NCBI GenBank assembly: GCA_016285885.1
Contig: JAEERP010000001.1
Coordinates: forward strand, 310,001-374,000
Length of the DNA stretch: 64,000 nt
From: Paludibacteraceae bacterium
GTDB taxonomy: Bacteria > Bacteroidota > Bacteroidia > Bacteroidales > Paludibacteraceae
Reading direction: 5' to 3'
This document shows positions 1-9,023 of this stretch, in pieces (position 1 is the stretch's first letter; the number at the start of each line of letters is the position of its first letter). Made by a program: the position numbers and the translations under genes. The notes under the pieces were generated by a model. That model searched no databases and had not been told where the DNA came from. It saw nothing but the letters and a program-made list of their open reading frames with translations.

Positions 1-885
1 TGAGAGGTAAACACCCACCTTCAGACCCGCCTCGATCGGCGTGATCTTTGAGACTTGGTTGCTGGAGTATAGCCCGACATATTTGTTTCCTTGCGGAGTA
101 TACAGCGGTGTGCTCTCCTGCTTGCAGGCGTTGAGCAGTCCGTAGCTGCCGTATAAACCTATGTAGAGCGCACATTGGTCTGTTAGTTTTTTCAATATAC
201 CCAAGTCTGCTATCGCATTCACACCAATGCCATACTTAATCTTGCCCTTCTCCGCTTCGTCGGCAGGGTAGAGGCCTAGGTGCTCATGGTCTTTAAAACC
301 CTTGTTATAGATATACTCCACTTTCGTTTGGTCGAAGTAGACGGAATAGTTGATGTGCTCTCCTTCGATCGGTTTGTATTTTCCCGCGATAGGGAGGGAG
401 AATGATGCGCCGATTGCAGCATGGAAACTGGTTGGCTTGGTCGCCCCTGTGGAGATTACCAATTGAACAGGTATTTCGACTGCAAACATGTTCTCCTTTT
501 CTTCCCATTCTTTGAAAAGATAGGTGTATTTTGCGTTTTGACCATTTTCAGCGGTATAATTTAGCTCCTGCTCCTTGTAGTCTGTTGTTGTTGTTGCATT
601 CCTCAGGGTCAACTTCAAACCAGTACCGAATCCCACAACCTTAGGGACGATTTCATACCTTGCCTCGAACATGCCTCCAAAACCGATCTTGGAATCTCCG
701 TAAATCGGGTCGCTGAACATAGTGTGCAAGCCGCCGCCCAAGTTGAAATTCAGGTGGTGATCCAAGAAATATTGAGCGGCAACCTGTTCCTGTTGTTCGA
801 TGGTGGAGTCCGCCTTTTCTTCTTGTGCGATGACTGCCATGACAGGCGTCAGAATCATCCATATTATCAATAATGATTTTCTCAT
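1..885 (-). CDS. Outer-membrane beta-barrel protein, 3' end outside the window
   Basis: The reading frame is open from an ATG at 883-885 to the window edge, so 295 codons are visible and the C-terminus is missing. It begins with a short basic stretch and a hydrophobic segment ending in VIAQEE, a good signal peptide. After that come alternating amphipathic strands with Gly and aromatic residues (LNFNLGGGLHTMF, FGGMFEARYEI, ALYIGLYGSYGL), as in Bacteroidota outer-membrane barrel domains; an OmpA-type domain could follow outside the window. It lies 23 bp downstream of the giant repeat protein on the same strand, so the two are probably co-transcribed. The function is unknown. The barrel assignment is inferred from strand pattern only. 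Confidence 0.7.
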   Translation of the reverse strand, partial: MRKSLLIIWMILTPVMAVIAQEEKADSTIEQQEQVAAQYFLDHHLNFNLGGGLHTMFSDPIYGDSKIGFGGMFEARYEIVPKVVGFGTGLKLTLRNATTTTDYKEQELNYTAENGQNAKYTYLFKEWEEKENMFAVEIPVQLVISTGATKPTSFHAAIGASFSLPIAGKYKPIEGEHINYSVYFDQTKVEYIYNKGFKDHEHLGLYPADEAEKGKIKYGIGVNAIADLGILKKLTDQCALYIGLYGSYGLLNACKQESTPLYTPQGNKYVGLYSSNQVSKITPIEAGLKVGVYLS

Positions 886-908
886 CGTGCTTACTTTTTA
901 GTTGGGTA

Positions 909-3900
909 TTATTGTTTTAATACTTTAACCTTTACTCCATCGATGTTGATGATGAACAGACCGGATACCAGTCCGAAGTTGTCGGCTGGGATACTAAGCT
1001 CGTCGCCTTCGAATGTCGCAGGTCCATAGATTGTCGTACCGAACTCGTTGTCTACGGTCAGTGTGTGCTCCGTATCCGCGAAGTTGTAAAGCTTTATGGT
1101 CGCCGTGGTCCCGCTGCGGATAGGGTTTGGCATCACTGAGATGTCCCTATACTTGTTGAGCGGGTTGTACCAATTGTCTCTTGCGCAAGTCCTCATCTCT
1201 TGGTCGGTTCCTTCGTTGATGACTACGTAGTAAGTGCCGGAAAGTCCGCCTTGTTCTTGGTAGTATGGCAATGTCGCACCTTCTATCTTCTCTCCGTTGT
1301 GGAACCATTGGAAGCTTTCGTATTGCTTGCTTTCGTCCTTGATGATGCTGACCACATCCCTATAGATGGCAACCGTCATCTCTTGGCTGAAGTTAACGTT
1401 GATGAAGAGTTTGATTGGCTTGGTTTCAACGGTGTCTTCATTTCTGAATACCACGTCAGCTTCGTATTTGCCTTGTGCGCAGCCAGCAGGAATCTGCACA
1501 ACGATTTGATGGTCGGCTGGAGCCTCTGTCCAACTCTTGTCTGCGAATCCTTGTGCTTTGGCTGAATCGGAGAAGGTGAGTTTGAAGTCGATTGGCATGC
1601 CGCCTTTAATGGTATATCCAATTTGTCCATCCTCGCCTTGACAATAGCCTTCCGTATTTACTGCGAAGAATTGGCCGTTGTCTAGTTTCACAAGGGAGAC
1701 GATCATCTTCAACGCCACCTCGTTCTTCGTGTCGCAGAATTTACAGCTGTAGGTCTTAACACCCTCTGTCGTATCGGTTGCCGCACGTGTGATAACACCG
1801 TTGTCGAACTCATGTCCGTGTGCCGGTGTGATGACCGTGTCCTTCGTGACGTCGCAACGGATGCAATGATGGGATGAGATACCGTTGGTTGTACAGCCAA
1901 CCGGCACATCCACTGTCAGGGTGTCCGCAAATGTGTGTCCCAATGCGGCGATTGTTTTTTCCGTCGTCTCAGTACATACCGTGCATGTGAATGTGGTAAC
2001 TCCTGGAGTGGTGCAGGTGGCGGCTATAGTGGTCTCGCCTGCGTTCCAAGTGTGTCCTTTAAATCGAATGATCTCAATATCTGTCTTAGAGTCACAACGT
2101 ATGCAATGTCTGGACCTCTTTCCGTTGCTGGTACATGTCACTTGCTCGTCCACGATGAGGGAGTCCGAATATTGGTGTCCCAATGAACTGATCTCCTTGG
2201 TTTCCACAATCTTGCATATTTTGCAAGTGTGGCTTATCACACCCTTACCTGTGCAGGTCGGCTCTATAGTAGTGATGCCGGCGTTCCATTGGTGGCCCAG
2301 CGAATCGAGTGTTACATGTTCCCTGTTGAGCTCCACTTTACAGATCTTGCAATAGGTTGCCACGTCATAAGAGCCATCTGTGGTACAGGTTGGATCTATC
2401 TTGTTCTCCGTCCTTACATCGGTAGAGTCATGACCCGTTGCTGGTATTACTGTCTCGAGTGTGTGCGCGTCGCATCGTGTACAGTGTTTGGATTGAAGTC
2501 CGTCGGTGAGACAGGTCATTGGCTTGTCGATTGTGAAGGTGTCCGCAAAGGCATGGCCTAATGCTTCCACGTTCTTCGTTTCTACGAATCCGCAGACTGT
2601 ACAAGTGAATGTCTTGATTCCGCCTTCCGTGCAGGTCGGCGCCACAACATCCACGCCTTCGTTCCATTGGTGACCGGTTGGAGCCTCGGCCACACCCTGT
2701 TTCCTGCTCAATTCCAATCCGCAGAATTTACATACGATGACCTCTGTGTAGGTGCCTGGCTCAAGACAAGTGGCCGGTTGGTGATTTTCCTTGATCGGCT
2801 CTCCTGGTTGATGGTCGATGGCTGGCATTGTTACCGTGTCTTTTCTCTCTTCACATCTGATGCAGTGTCTTGATTTTGATCCTTCAGAGTGGCAAGTTGG
2901 AGGAACGTCCACGGTGAAGGTGTCGGCGAAGGCGTGTCCCAAAGCCTCTATGTGTTTGTCCTCCTTGGCTTGGCAACGCTCACAACTTTTAGAGATGAGT
3001 CCGCCTTGTGTGCAAGTTGGCACTGTGATGGTGTCGCTTTCGTTCCACAAGTGACCCAATGGGGAGATCTCCCTCTTGTCGAATTTAGCGTCGCAACCTG
3101 TGCGTGTACAGTGCCTAGACTCGCTTCCGAGCTCAAGACATGTGGCAGGTACATCCACGGTGTATTCAACGTCGTAGAGGTGACCCATCGCCTTCACTGT
3201 GTCTTTCGCAATGTTCTTACATATCTTGCAGGTATAGAGCACAATGCCTGATTCTGTGCAAGTTGGCTTGATGAAGTACTCTTCCGTTCCTTCATAGTCG
3301 TGTCCCTTCGCATAATCGATAATGTGCTTTGAATCCGTTTCCTTCAAAATTCCGCATCTGTCGCAGTAGGTGTTCTCGTCGTGCGATCCGTTCTCTGTGC
3401 ACGTCGCCTCTACTACGTTCTCCCATCTGACTTGGCCCCACAAGTGGCCTGGACTTGGGATAACAGTCGTGCCAGTCTTCGCGTCGCAGCGCTTGCAATG
3501 CTTTGACTTGCTACCGCTCTTCGTACAGGTTGGCATAACGTCTATGGTGTACTCGTTCTCCCAATCGTGTCCCAATCTGCTGATGGTACTGTCGACGATG
3601 GTGCCGCACACTTCGCATTTGAACTTCTCCAATCCGTTCTCTGTACAAGTGGCCTTTTTGACCACTTCGAATCTCTCCAATTTGTGGGTTCCCTTAGGGA
3701 TTGGGGTGATTTCTGTCTTTTCCAAACAGCCATCGTGGATACAATGTTTGGATTGAACTCCTTCATTCAGACAAGTCGGAGCCCTGTCGATAGAGAAGGT
3801 GTCCGCGAATTCATGTCCGAGTGCGGCGATTTCTCTGGTGTCGATGACTCCGCAGACTGAACAGATGTATTTGGCTTGACCCACTTTTGTACATGTTGGT

Positions 3901-6560
3901 GCGATCTGTATGGTATCCAGTTTCATCTTGTGACCCAATGGCTCGATGATGGTCGACTCTATGGTAGCTGTGCAATTCTTGTGGATACAATGCTTGGATT
4001 TTGAACCGGCATTTTCGCACGTTGCTTCCACATCCGTAGTGAATTCGTCACTGAACAGGTGGCCCAACGAGTCTACTTGTTCTTTCTTCTCCGCATTACA
4101 TACCACGCATTTGATGGTCTTTTCTCCCAGCTCCGTGCAGGTTGGCTCAATGGTCAGGGTCGTGTCTCCCCAGTTGTGTCCTGGAGATTCGATGACGGTG
4201 ATCTCTGAGCGTTCGTCACAACCTGTGTGTTGGCAGTGACGGGATTTTTCTCCGTCCTCCGTACAGGTGGCTTTCTTGTCGGTGATGAATTCACCGGAGA
4301 AGTCATGACCCAATGCTGGGGTGATCTCGATCTTTGTTGTGTCTAGTCTGACGCATGTGTATTGTTTCGTACCTGTTGTTGTGCAGGTAGGTGCCTCAAT
4401 CACCACGCCGTTGTCCCACGTGTGGCCAAGGGCTGGGATTACCTCATGGTCTATTTTGCTGTCGCAACGTGTGCAATGTCTGGATTTTTCTCCCTCGAGG
4501 ATACAAGTGGCGGCCACGTCGACGGTAAATGTGTCTGGGTAGTCGTGCCCTAACTCTTTTATTCTCACGTTGAATGTTTGTTCTCCACATTTTGTGCATA
4601 TGCGGTTCACGTATCCTGGTTCCGTACAAGTGGCCTCGACGATGACAGATTCGATCTCCCACACGTGCTCACCATTGGATTCAAGCACTACGGTATCGAT
4701 GCTTATGGTGCATCCTTCGTGAATGCAGTGTCTTGATTTCATACCGTTGGTGGTGCAGTTTGGCTTCACGTCGATAGTGTATTCGGTGTCGAACTCATGG
4801 CCGATGGCAGGAATGCTCGTCTCTTCTATCCTCGCTTCGCAACGTGTACAGTGTCTGGATTGGCTTCCATCCACGGTACATCTTGGCGCCACATCGATGG
4901 TGAATTCCTCCTCGAAGTCGTGACCCAACGTGTCGATTCTTTCAATCTTGAAGGCCGTACAGAAAAGGCAGGTGATGGAATCCTGTCCCCATCCAGTGCA
5001 GGTTGGCGCCACAATGGTTATGGTGTCTCTACCCCAAGTGTGAGGTTTCTTATCGATGCTTTCGATATCGGTTTTAGCCTCACATCCGATGCGGGTGCAA
5101 TGTCTGGATTTACTTCCTTCCTCGGAACAAGTTGGCTCCACGTCGATGGTGAAGGTTGGCGCGAAATCGTGTCCCAAAGCGATGATAGGGTCTACCTTTG
5201 TCGTGTCGCAGTAGAGACATTTGATTGAATTCTTGCCGGCTGCTTCACAGGTAGGGGCTTCGATCATGGTCGTGTCTCTACCCCACGTGTGTGGCGCCTT
5301 CGGTATGATTTGTGTGCTGATCGTGTCGTTGCAGCGGGTGCATCGCTTGGACATGCTTCCTTCGCTTGTACAGGTTGCTGGCACGTCGATAGTGTATTCG
5401 GCTGGTTCGATATGCCCCAATCTGGCGTCTACGATTTTCTCTGATGAGTCTGTGTGGCCACATATGGTACATTTATAGTCGAAATGGTGGGATCCATCTT
5501 CCGTACATGTCGGCAATGAATCCGCGATGTAGGTGGAATCATATGCGTGGGGAGTGATCGTGTAGATGCTGTTTATGGTTGTGATGCTGTAGTTGGTGTT
5601 TTTACCTATCGTGTCCACCTGAACGTCGATCACGTATGTGCCAGGGGTCTCAGCCTCTTCTATGCGCTTCAGTTGAATGTCCGTGATAGGGTATCCCGAC
5701 ACTTCACCTGTTATTTGGTAACTTAATGGTTTTATGCTATCGCCAACGTGTGTGGTGATGGAATCGGCGCTGATGGTCGCCTGCTTTTTGTCGATATTGA
5801 CAATGCCCGAGAAAAGAGTGTCCGTATATCCCTCTTTGGATGCCTTCACCTTTATGGTGTAGTTGCCTACTTCTATAAAGGATGGTTTTTCGGACAAGGT
5901 GAATTCGCCGTTCTCGTCCGCATAGCTTAGGGTGCAACCTATTGCGTCACCGCTCTCTGTTATGGAGATTGTGTGTGCGTCGCCGTCGAATGTGCTATAG
6001 GAGTTCTCTACGGACAATCCGCTCAATTGTGGTTTTCCTACGAGTTTCACGAGGAAAGAGTCTGCGAGTCCGTCACCGTATGCGAATTTAATTGGAATTT
6101 CTTCCCCAGAATATCCTGCGGGAGGAACTATGTGTACCTCTGTTAGAGGAATGTGTATGCCTTGGAGCGATGTCTCTTCCTCTCCCAAGTCGAATTGGAT
6201 GTTGAGTCCGCCGTCCGTGTTCGCCATTTGACCGACTCTTTTCTTCCCTGATTCCGCATCGATGTATATGCTGGAGTCACCTTGAATGGAGAATGTGAAG
6301 ATGTTTGGCATTTGCATCACATAATCCTCTCCGTCGATTATCGTCGTGTTGTTGTCTATGTCCACCACGTACGTGAGACTGTAGGTCTTCGTTGTGTCGA
6401 ACCGTGCGCCATCGCTCAACAGATTGATTGAGCTGTTGGCTTCTGTTAGAGTGACATTCTGGCTGGTGATCAAAGGATTAAGCGACATTGTTTGCGCATT
6501 TCCAGCCATGCATCCTAACGAAAAAAGAAAAAGTAATGTGAGTTTAAAAAATCTTTTCAT
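909..6560 (-). CDS. Giant secreted protein with ~31 Cys-rich repeats and a type IX secretion C-terminal domain
   Basis: This is an 1883-aa exported protein. Residues 1-23 form a signal peptide ending GNAQ. Residues of about 260-340 resemble an MBG-type domain (HVGDSIKPLSYQITGEV, then YSITTINSIYTITP). Residues of about 345-1625 hold roughly 31 repeats of about 42 residues. Each has a [PA]TCTxxG core, usually a CxxC pair, and ends in LGH. Two versions tend to alternate: GHxFADTFTIDVxPTC...SRHCxRC and GHxWxxG...APTCTxxG...CxxC. The last copy has lost its core Cys (ATDTTEG). An Ig-like segment follows (about 1720-1800). The final ~75 residues (MPNP...GLVSGLFIINIDG...KVLKQ) match the type IX secretion sorting tail. 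A surface or adhesin role is inference. It is the first gene of a probable operon with the barrel gene. Confidence 0.85.
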   Translation of the reverse strand: MKRFFKLTLLFLFSLGCMAGNAQTMSLNPLITSQNVTLTEANSSINLLSDGARFDTTKTYSLTYVVDIDNNTTIIDGEDYVMQMPNIFTFSIQGDSSIYIDAESGKKRVGQMANTDGGLNIQFDLGEEETSLQGIHIPLTEVHIVPPAGYSGEEIPIKFAYGDGLADSFLVKLVGKPQLSGLSVENSYSTFDGDAHTISITESGDAIGCTLSYADENGEFTLSEKPSFIEVGNYTIKVKASKEGYTDTLFSGIVNIDKKQATISADSITTHVGDSIKPLSYQITGEVSGYPITDIQLKRIEEAETPGTYVIDVQVDTIGKNTNYSITTINSIYTITPHAYDSTYIADSLPTCTEDGSHHFDYKCTICGHTDSSEKIVDARLGHIEPAEYTIDVPATCTSEGSMSKRCTRCNDTISTQIIPKAPHTWGRDTTMIEAPTCEAAGKNSIKCLYCDTTKVDPIIALGHDFAPTFTIDVEPTCSEEGSKSRHCTRIGCEAKTDIESIDKKPHTWGRDTITIVAPTCTGWGQDSITCLFCTAFKIERIDTLGHDFEEEFTIDVAPRCTVDGSQSRHCTRCEARIEETSIPAIGHEFDTEYTIDVKPNCTTNGMKSRHCIHEGCTISIDTVVLESNGEHVWEIESVIVEATCTEPGYVNRICTKCGEQTFNVRIKELGHDYPDTFTVDVAATCILEGEKSRHCTRCDSKIDHEVIPALGHTWDNGVVIEAPTCTTTGTKQYTCVRLDTTKIEITPALGHDFSGEFITDKKATCTEDGEKSRHCQHTGCDERSEITVIESPGHNWGDTTLTIEPTCTELGEKTIKCVVCNAEKKEQVDSLGHLFSDEFTTDVEATCENAGSKSKHCIHKNCTATIESTIIEPLGHKMKLDTIQIAPTCTKVGQAKYICSVCGVIDTREIAALGHEFADTFSIDRAPTCLNEGVQSKHCIHDGCLEKTEITPIPKGTHKLERFEVVKKATCTENGLEKFKCEVCGTIVDSTISRLGHDWENEYTIDVMPTCTKSGSKSKHCKRCDAKTGTTVIPSPGHLWGQVRWENVVEATCTENGSHDENTYCDRCGILKETDSKHIIDYAKGHDYEGTEEYFIKPTCTESGIVLYTCKICKNIAKDTVKAMGHLYDVEYTVDVPATCLELGSESRHCTRTGCDAKFDKREISPLGHLWNESDTITVPTCTQGGLISKSCERCQAKEDKHIEALGHAFADTFTVDVPPTCHSEGSKSRHCIRCEERKDTVTMPAIDHQPGEPIKENHQPATCLEPGTYTEVIVCKFCGLELSRKQGVAEAPTGHQWNEGVDVVAPTCTEGGIKTFTCTVCGFVETKNVEALGHAFADTFTIDKPMTCLTDGLQSKHCTRCDAHTLETVIPATGHDSTDVRTENKIDPTCTTDGSYDVATYCKICKVELNREHVTLDSLGHQWNAGITTIEPTCTGKGVISHTCKICKIVETKEISSLGHQYSDSLIVDEQVTCTSNGKRSRHCIRCDSKTDIEIIRFKGHTWNAGETTIAATCTTPGVTTFTCTVCTETTEKTIAALGHTFADTLTVDVPVGCTTNGISSHHCIRCDVTKDTVITPAHGHEFDNGVITRAATDTTEGVKTYSCKFCDTKNEVALKMIVSLVKLDNGQFFAVNTEGYCQGEDGQIGYTIKGGMPIDFKLTFSDSAKAQGFADKSWTEAPADHQIVVQIPAGCAQGKYEADVVFRNEDTVETKPIKLFINVNFSQEMTVAIYRDVVSIIKDESKQYESFQWFHNGEKIEGATLPYYQEQGGLSGTYYVVINEGTDQEMRTCARDNWYNPLNKYRDISVMPNPIRSGTTATIKLYNFADTEHTLTVDNEFGTTIYGPATFEGDELSIPADNFGLVSGLFIINIDGVKVKVLKQ

Positions 6561-6705
6561 ATTGTATTTTTTTCTTCTTTTTTATTCCTTGGACTCCATG
6601 AACCTCTGCTCGTTCTGTATTCTTTCTCCTTAAGTAACTTTCCTGAAAGTATCATATACATACCCCCTATTCCTTACATGTTGCAGCGTTCACTTTTCCG
6701 AGTCG

Positions 6706-6713
6706 CAAAATTA
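6706..6713 (-). promoter_or_regulatory. Putative -7 element before the giant repeat-protein gene
   Basis: On the minus strand this reads TAATTTTG, matching the Bacteroidota TAnnTTTG -7 consensus. No clear TTG element is seen 19-20 bp upstream. It would give a leader of about 140 nt. The 363-bp gap 6561-6923 holds this site, a terminator for the carboxyltransferase gene and a small hairpin near 6799-6829; I see nothing else in it. Confidence 0.45.
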
Positions 6714-6870
6714 CAATTATTTTTGGTATTTTGTCATTTGTTGTCTTGAAATTACTCTTTCAAAGTGTTAAAGGTTATGAAAATTTCATATTGGATTGCC
6801 CGAAACAGCCTTTGTTTGCGGGCTTTCGGGGAAATGTGATAAGACGAGAAAAAAGTGTGCGTTTATACAC

Positions 6871-6905
6871 AAAAAAGGAGGGCCTTTCGCAAAGTCCTCC
6901 TTTCT
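6871..6905 (-). terminator. Rho-independent terminator of the acyl-CoA carboxylase operon
   Basis: An arm AAAGGAGG...CTTT pairs with AAAG...CCTCCTTT around a short CGC loop, with one bulge. On the minus strand a run of six T follows. It lies about 20 bp after the carboxyltransferase stop codon. Confidence 0.8.
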
Positions 6906-6923
6906 CTTAATATTATATTAAAC

Positions 6924-8447
6924 TTACAATGGTATGTTTCCGTGCTTTTTCGCTGGGTTAGACCTGATTTTGGTGTGGGTCATATCCAATGCTTGGATGA
7001 TTTTCTCCCTGGTTTGGGAAGGAAGGATGATTTCATCCACGTAGCCCAATTCCGCAGCTCTGTATGGGTTAGAGAATTTCTCCTCATACTCTTTGCGAGC
7101 CTTGGCTTTCTCTTCCTCCGTTGTTCCTTTGTAAAGGATGTTCACCGCTCCTTCTTGTCCCATCACGGCGATTTCCGCGTTAGGGTATGCGAAGTTGACG
7201 TCGGCGCCGGTGTGCTTGCTGGACATAACGATGTATGCACCTCCGTAGGCCTTGCGCGTGATGACTGTGATCTTTGGTACGGTTGCCTCCACGTATGCGT
7301 AGACAATCTTCGCTCCGTGACGGATGATACCACCGTGCTCTTGTGTGCAGCCTGGCAAGAATCCTGGCACGTCCACAAAAGATACGATAGGAATACTGAA
7401 ACAGTCGCAGAAACGAATGAATCGTGCTGACTTGTCCGCTGTGTCGATGTCGAGCACACCTGCGTTGTAGGCTGGTTCGTTTGCCACGATACCGATGACC
7501 TTACCCTCGATGTGGGCGAAACCGATGAGGATGTTTGGCGCGAAGTTCTCCATGATCTCGAAGAAGTACCCTCCGTCGACCACTGCCTCGATCAGTTGTT
7601 TCATGCTATATGGCTTGCTTGGGTCCTCCGGAATGAAGGTGTCCAAATCTATGCCGTTCGGGTTGACCATTGAGTTCATGCCAGCCCTCGGTACATCATC
7701 CATGTTGTTGGATGGCAAGTAACCCAATAGCTCACGTACCATCATCAAGGTCTCTTCCTCTGTCTCTCCCATGAAGTGGCAGACACCACTCTTGGAGGCG
7801 TGCGTGCTGGCACCGCCCAACTCCTCTTTGTCCACGGATTCGTGGGTGACGGTCTTAACGACCTCAGGGCCCGTGACGAACATGTGGCTGTGCTCCTTCA
7901 CCATGAAGATGAAGTCGGTGAGGGCAGGGGAGTAGCATGCTCCACCCGCACATGGTCCGAGGATGACGGAGATCTGTGGAATGACACCCGAAGAGATGGT
8001 GTTCTGGTAGAAGATGTCTCCGTAGCCTGCGAGGCTGGAAACACCCTCTTGGATTCTGGCGCCTCCCGAGTCGTTCAATGCGATGATAGGCGCACCCATC
8101 TTCAGGGCCAATTTTTGTATCTTGACGATTTTGTTCGCATTGGTGCGGCTCAATGAGCCACCCATAACGGTGAAGTCGTATGCGTAGATGTAAACCAATC
8201 TGCCGTCGATCTTTCCGTAGCCGATGATGACACCGTCACCTGGCATTTGGTTCTTCTCCAGTCCGAAGTTGTGGCATTGGTGTGTCACGAATTTGTCCAT
8301 CTCGACGAAGGTACCCTTGTCGAGAAGCATTGCGATGCGCTCGCGTGCTGTGTTTTTACCTGCTTTATGTTGCTTTTCGATGCGGACAGGATCTCCTGCC
8401 TCCGCTTTTTTGTCGAGTTCAATAAATTTTTTGATGGCCGATTCCAT
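6924..8447 (-). CDS. Propionyl-CoA carboxylase / methylmalonyl-CoA decarboxylase carboxyltransferase subunit
   Basis: This 507-aa protein is the carboxyltransferase component of a biotin-dependent acyl-CoA carboxylase. It moves CO2 between carboxybiotin and propionyl-/methylmalonyl-CoA in the cytoplasm. It has the family N-terminus (KQHKAGKNTARERIAMLLD), a crotonase-fold carboxyltransferase core (NDSGGARIQEGV, GPCAGGACYSPALTDF) and a second half with VDVPGFLPG and RKAYGGAYIVMSSKHTGAD. The length is normal for MmdA/PccB. It is the last gene of a three-gene minus-strand unit: biotin carboxylase, biotin carrier, this gene, with gaps of 36 and 17 bp. A cognate biotin carboxylase favours an ATP-dependent carboxylase over a Na+-pumping decarboxylase. 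I cannot tell propionyl- from acetyl-CoA specificity by eye. Confidence 0.93.
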   Translation of the reverse strand: MESAIKKFIELDKKAEAGDPVRIEKQHKAGKNTARERIAMLLDKGTFVEMDKFVTHQCHNFGLEKNQMPGDGVIIGYGKIDGRLVYIYAYDFTVMGGSLSRTNANKIVKIQKLALKMGAPIIALNDSGGARIQEGVSSLAGYGDIFYQNTISSGVIPQISVILGPCAGGACYSPALTDFIFMVKEHSHMFVTGPEVVKTVTHESVDKEELGGASTHASKSGVCHFMGETEEETLMMVRELLGYLPSNNMDDVPRAGMNSMVNPNGIDLDTFIPEDPSKPYSMKQLIEAVVDGGYFFEIMENFAPNILIGFAHIEGKVIGIVANEPAYNAGVLDIDTADKSARFIRFCDCFSIPIVSFVDVPGFLPGCTQEHGGIIRHGAKIVYAYVEATVPKITVITRKAYGGAYIVMSSKHTGADVNFAYPNAEIAVMGQEGAVNILYKGTTEEEKAKARKEYEEKFSNPYRAAELGYVDEIILPSQTREKIIQALDMTHTKIRSNPAKKHGNIPL

Positions 8448-8464
8448 GATCTTACACTTTTGGA

Positions 8465-8986
8465 TTAATTGTTCGGTTCACTTTCCAATGGCTTCAACTC
8501 GATGAGAGTTTGGTTGCCTGCGATATTCTCTCCCTCTTTCACGAGGATTTTCTTGATGATGCAATCGTTGGATACTTTGTATTCGCTCTGCATCTTCATC
8601 GCCTCTACGATGATGACTGGTGAGCCAGCCTTCACTTCGTCGCCCTCGTTGACAAGTATCTTGACAACTTTTCCCGGCATTGGGGTGAATACCCTGTCTT
8701 GCCTGAGGTTGGCGTTGTTCTTTTTCAGAAAATGCTGGTAATTGTTTAAAATTTCAACATTGAAGGCTTTGAATGCCACGCTGACCGTGTACTCCCTACC
8801 GTTTTCGGATGGCTTCAACTCCGCGTTGTAGGACCTTCCGTTCTCGGCGATGATGGAGCAGAGTCCGTTCTCCGCCATCACAATGTCTAGATGATAAATC
8901 TTATCGTCAACAGAAATATCCACCTTGTTCTCGTCTTGGCTCAAGAGGGAGATCTCTTTTGTTTTGTTTCCGATTCTTATTTTCAT
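8465..8986 (-). CDS. Biotin carboxyl carrier subunit of acyl-CoA carboxylase
   Basis: This 173-aa protein carries the biotin that shuttles between the biotin carboxylase and carboxyltransferase encoded on either side. The C-terminal biotinyl domain contains TPMPGKVVKILVNEGDEVKAG and the biotinylation motif EAMKMQ, with Lys131 as the attachment site. The N-terminal ~100 residues form a divergent beta-rich region common in Bacteroidota carriers of this type. It sits between the carboxyltransferase and biotin carboxylase genes with short spacers, so the three are expected to be made together. Confidence 0.93.
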   Translation of the reverse strand: MKIRIGNKTKEISLLSQDENKVDISVDDKIYHLDIVMAENGLCSIIAENGRSYNAELKPSENGREYTVSVAFKAFNVEILNNYQHFLKKNNANLRQDRVFTPMPGKVVKILVNEGDEVKAGSPVIIVEAMKMQSEYKVSNDCIIKKILVKEGENIAGNQTLIELKPLESEPNN

Positions 8987-9023
8987 ATCTTATATATTAG
9001 TCCGTGATAGGTTTTTGGAAAGA

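Noticed and set aside
6799..6829. CCCGAA/TTCGGG hairpin taken as a terminator
   Set aside because: No T-run on either strand; a better terminator with six T lies 45 bp away for the only gene that needs one.
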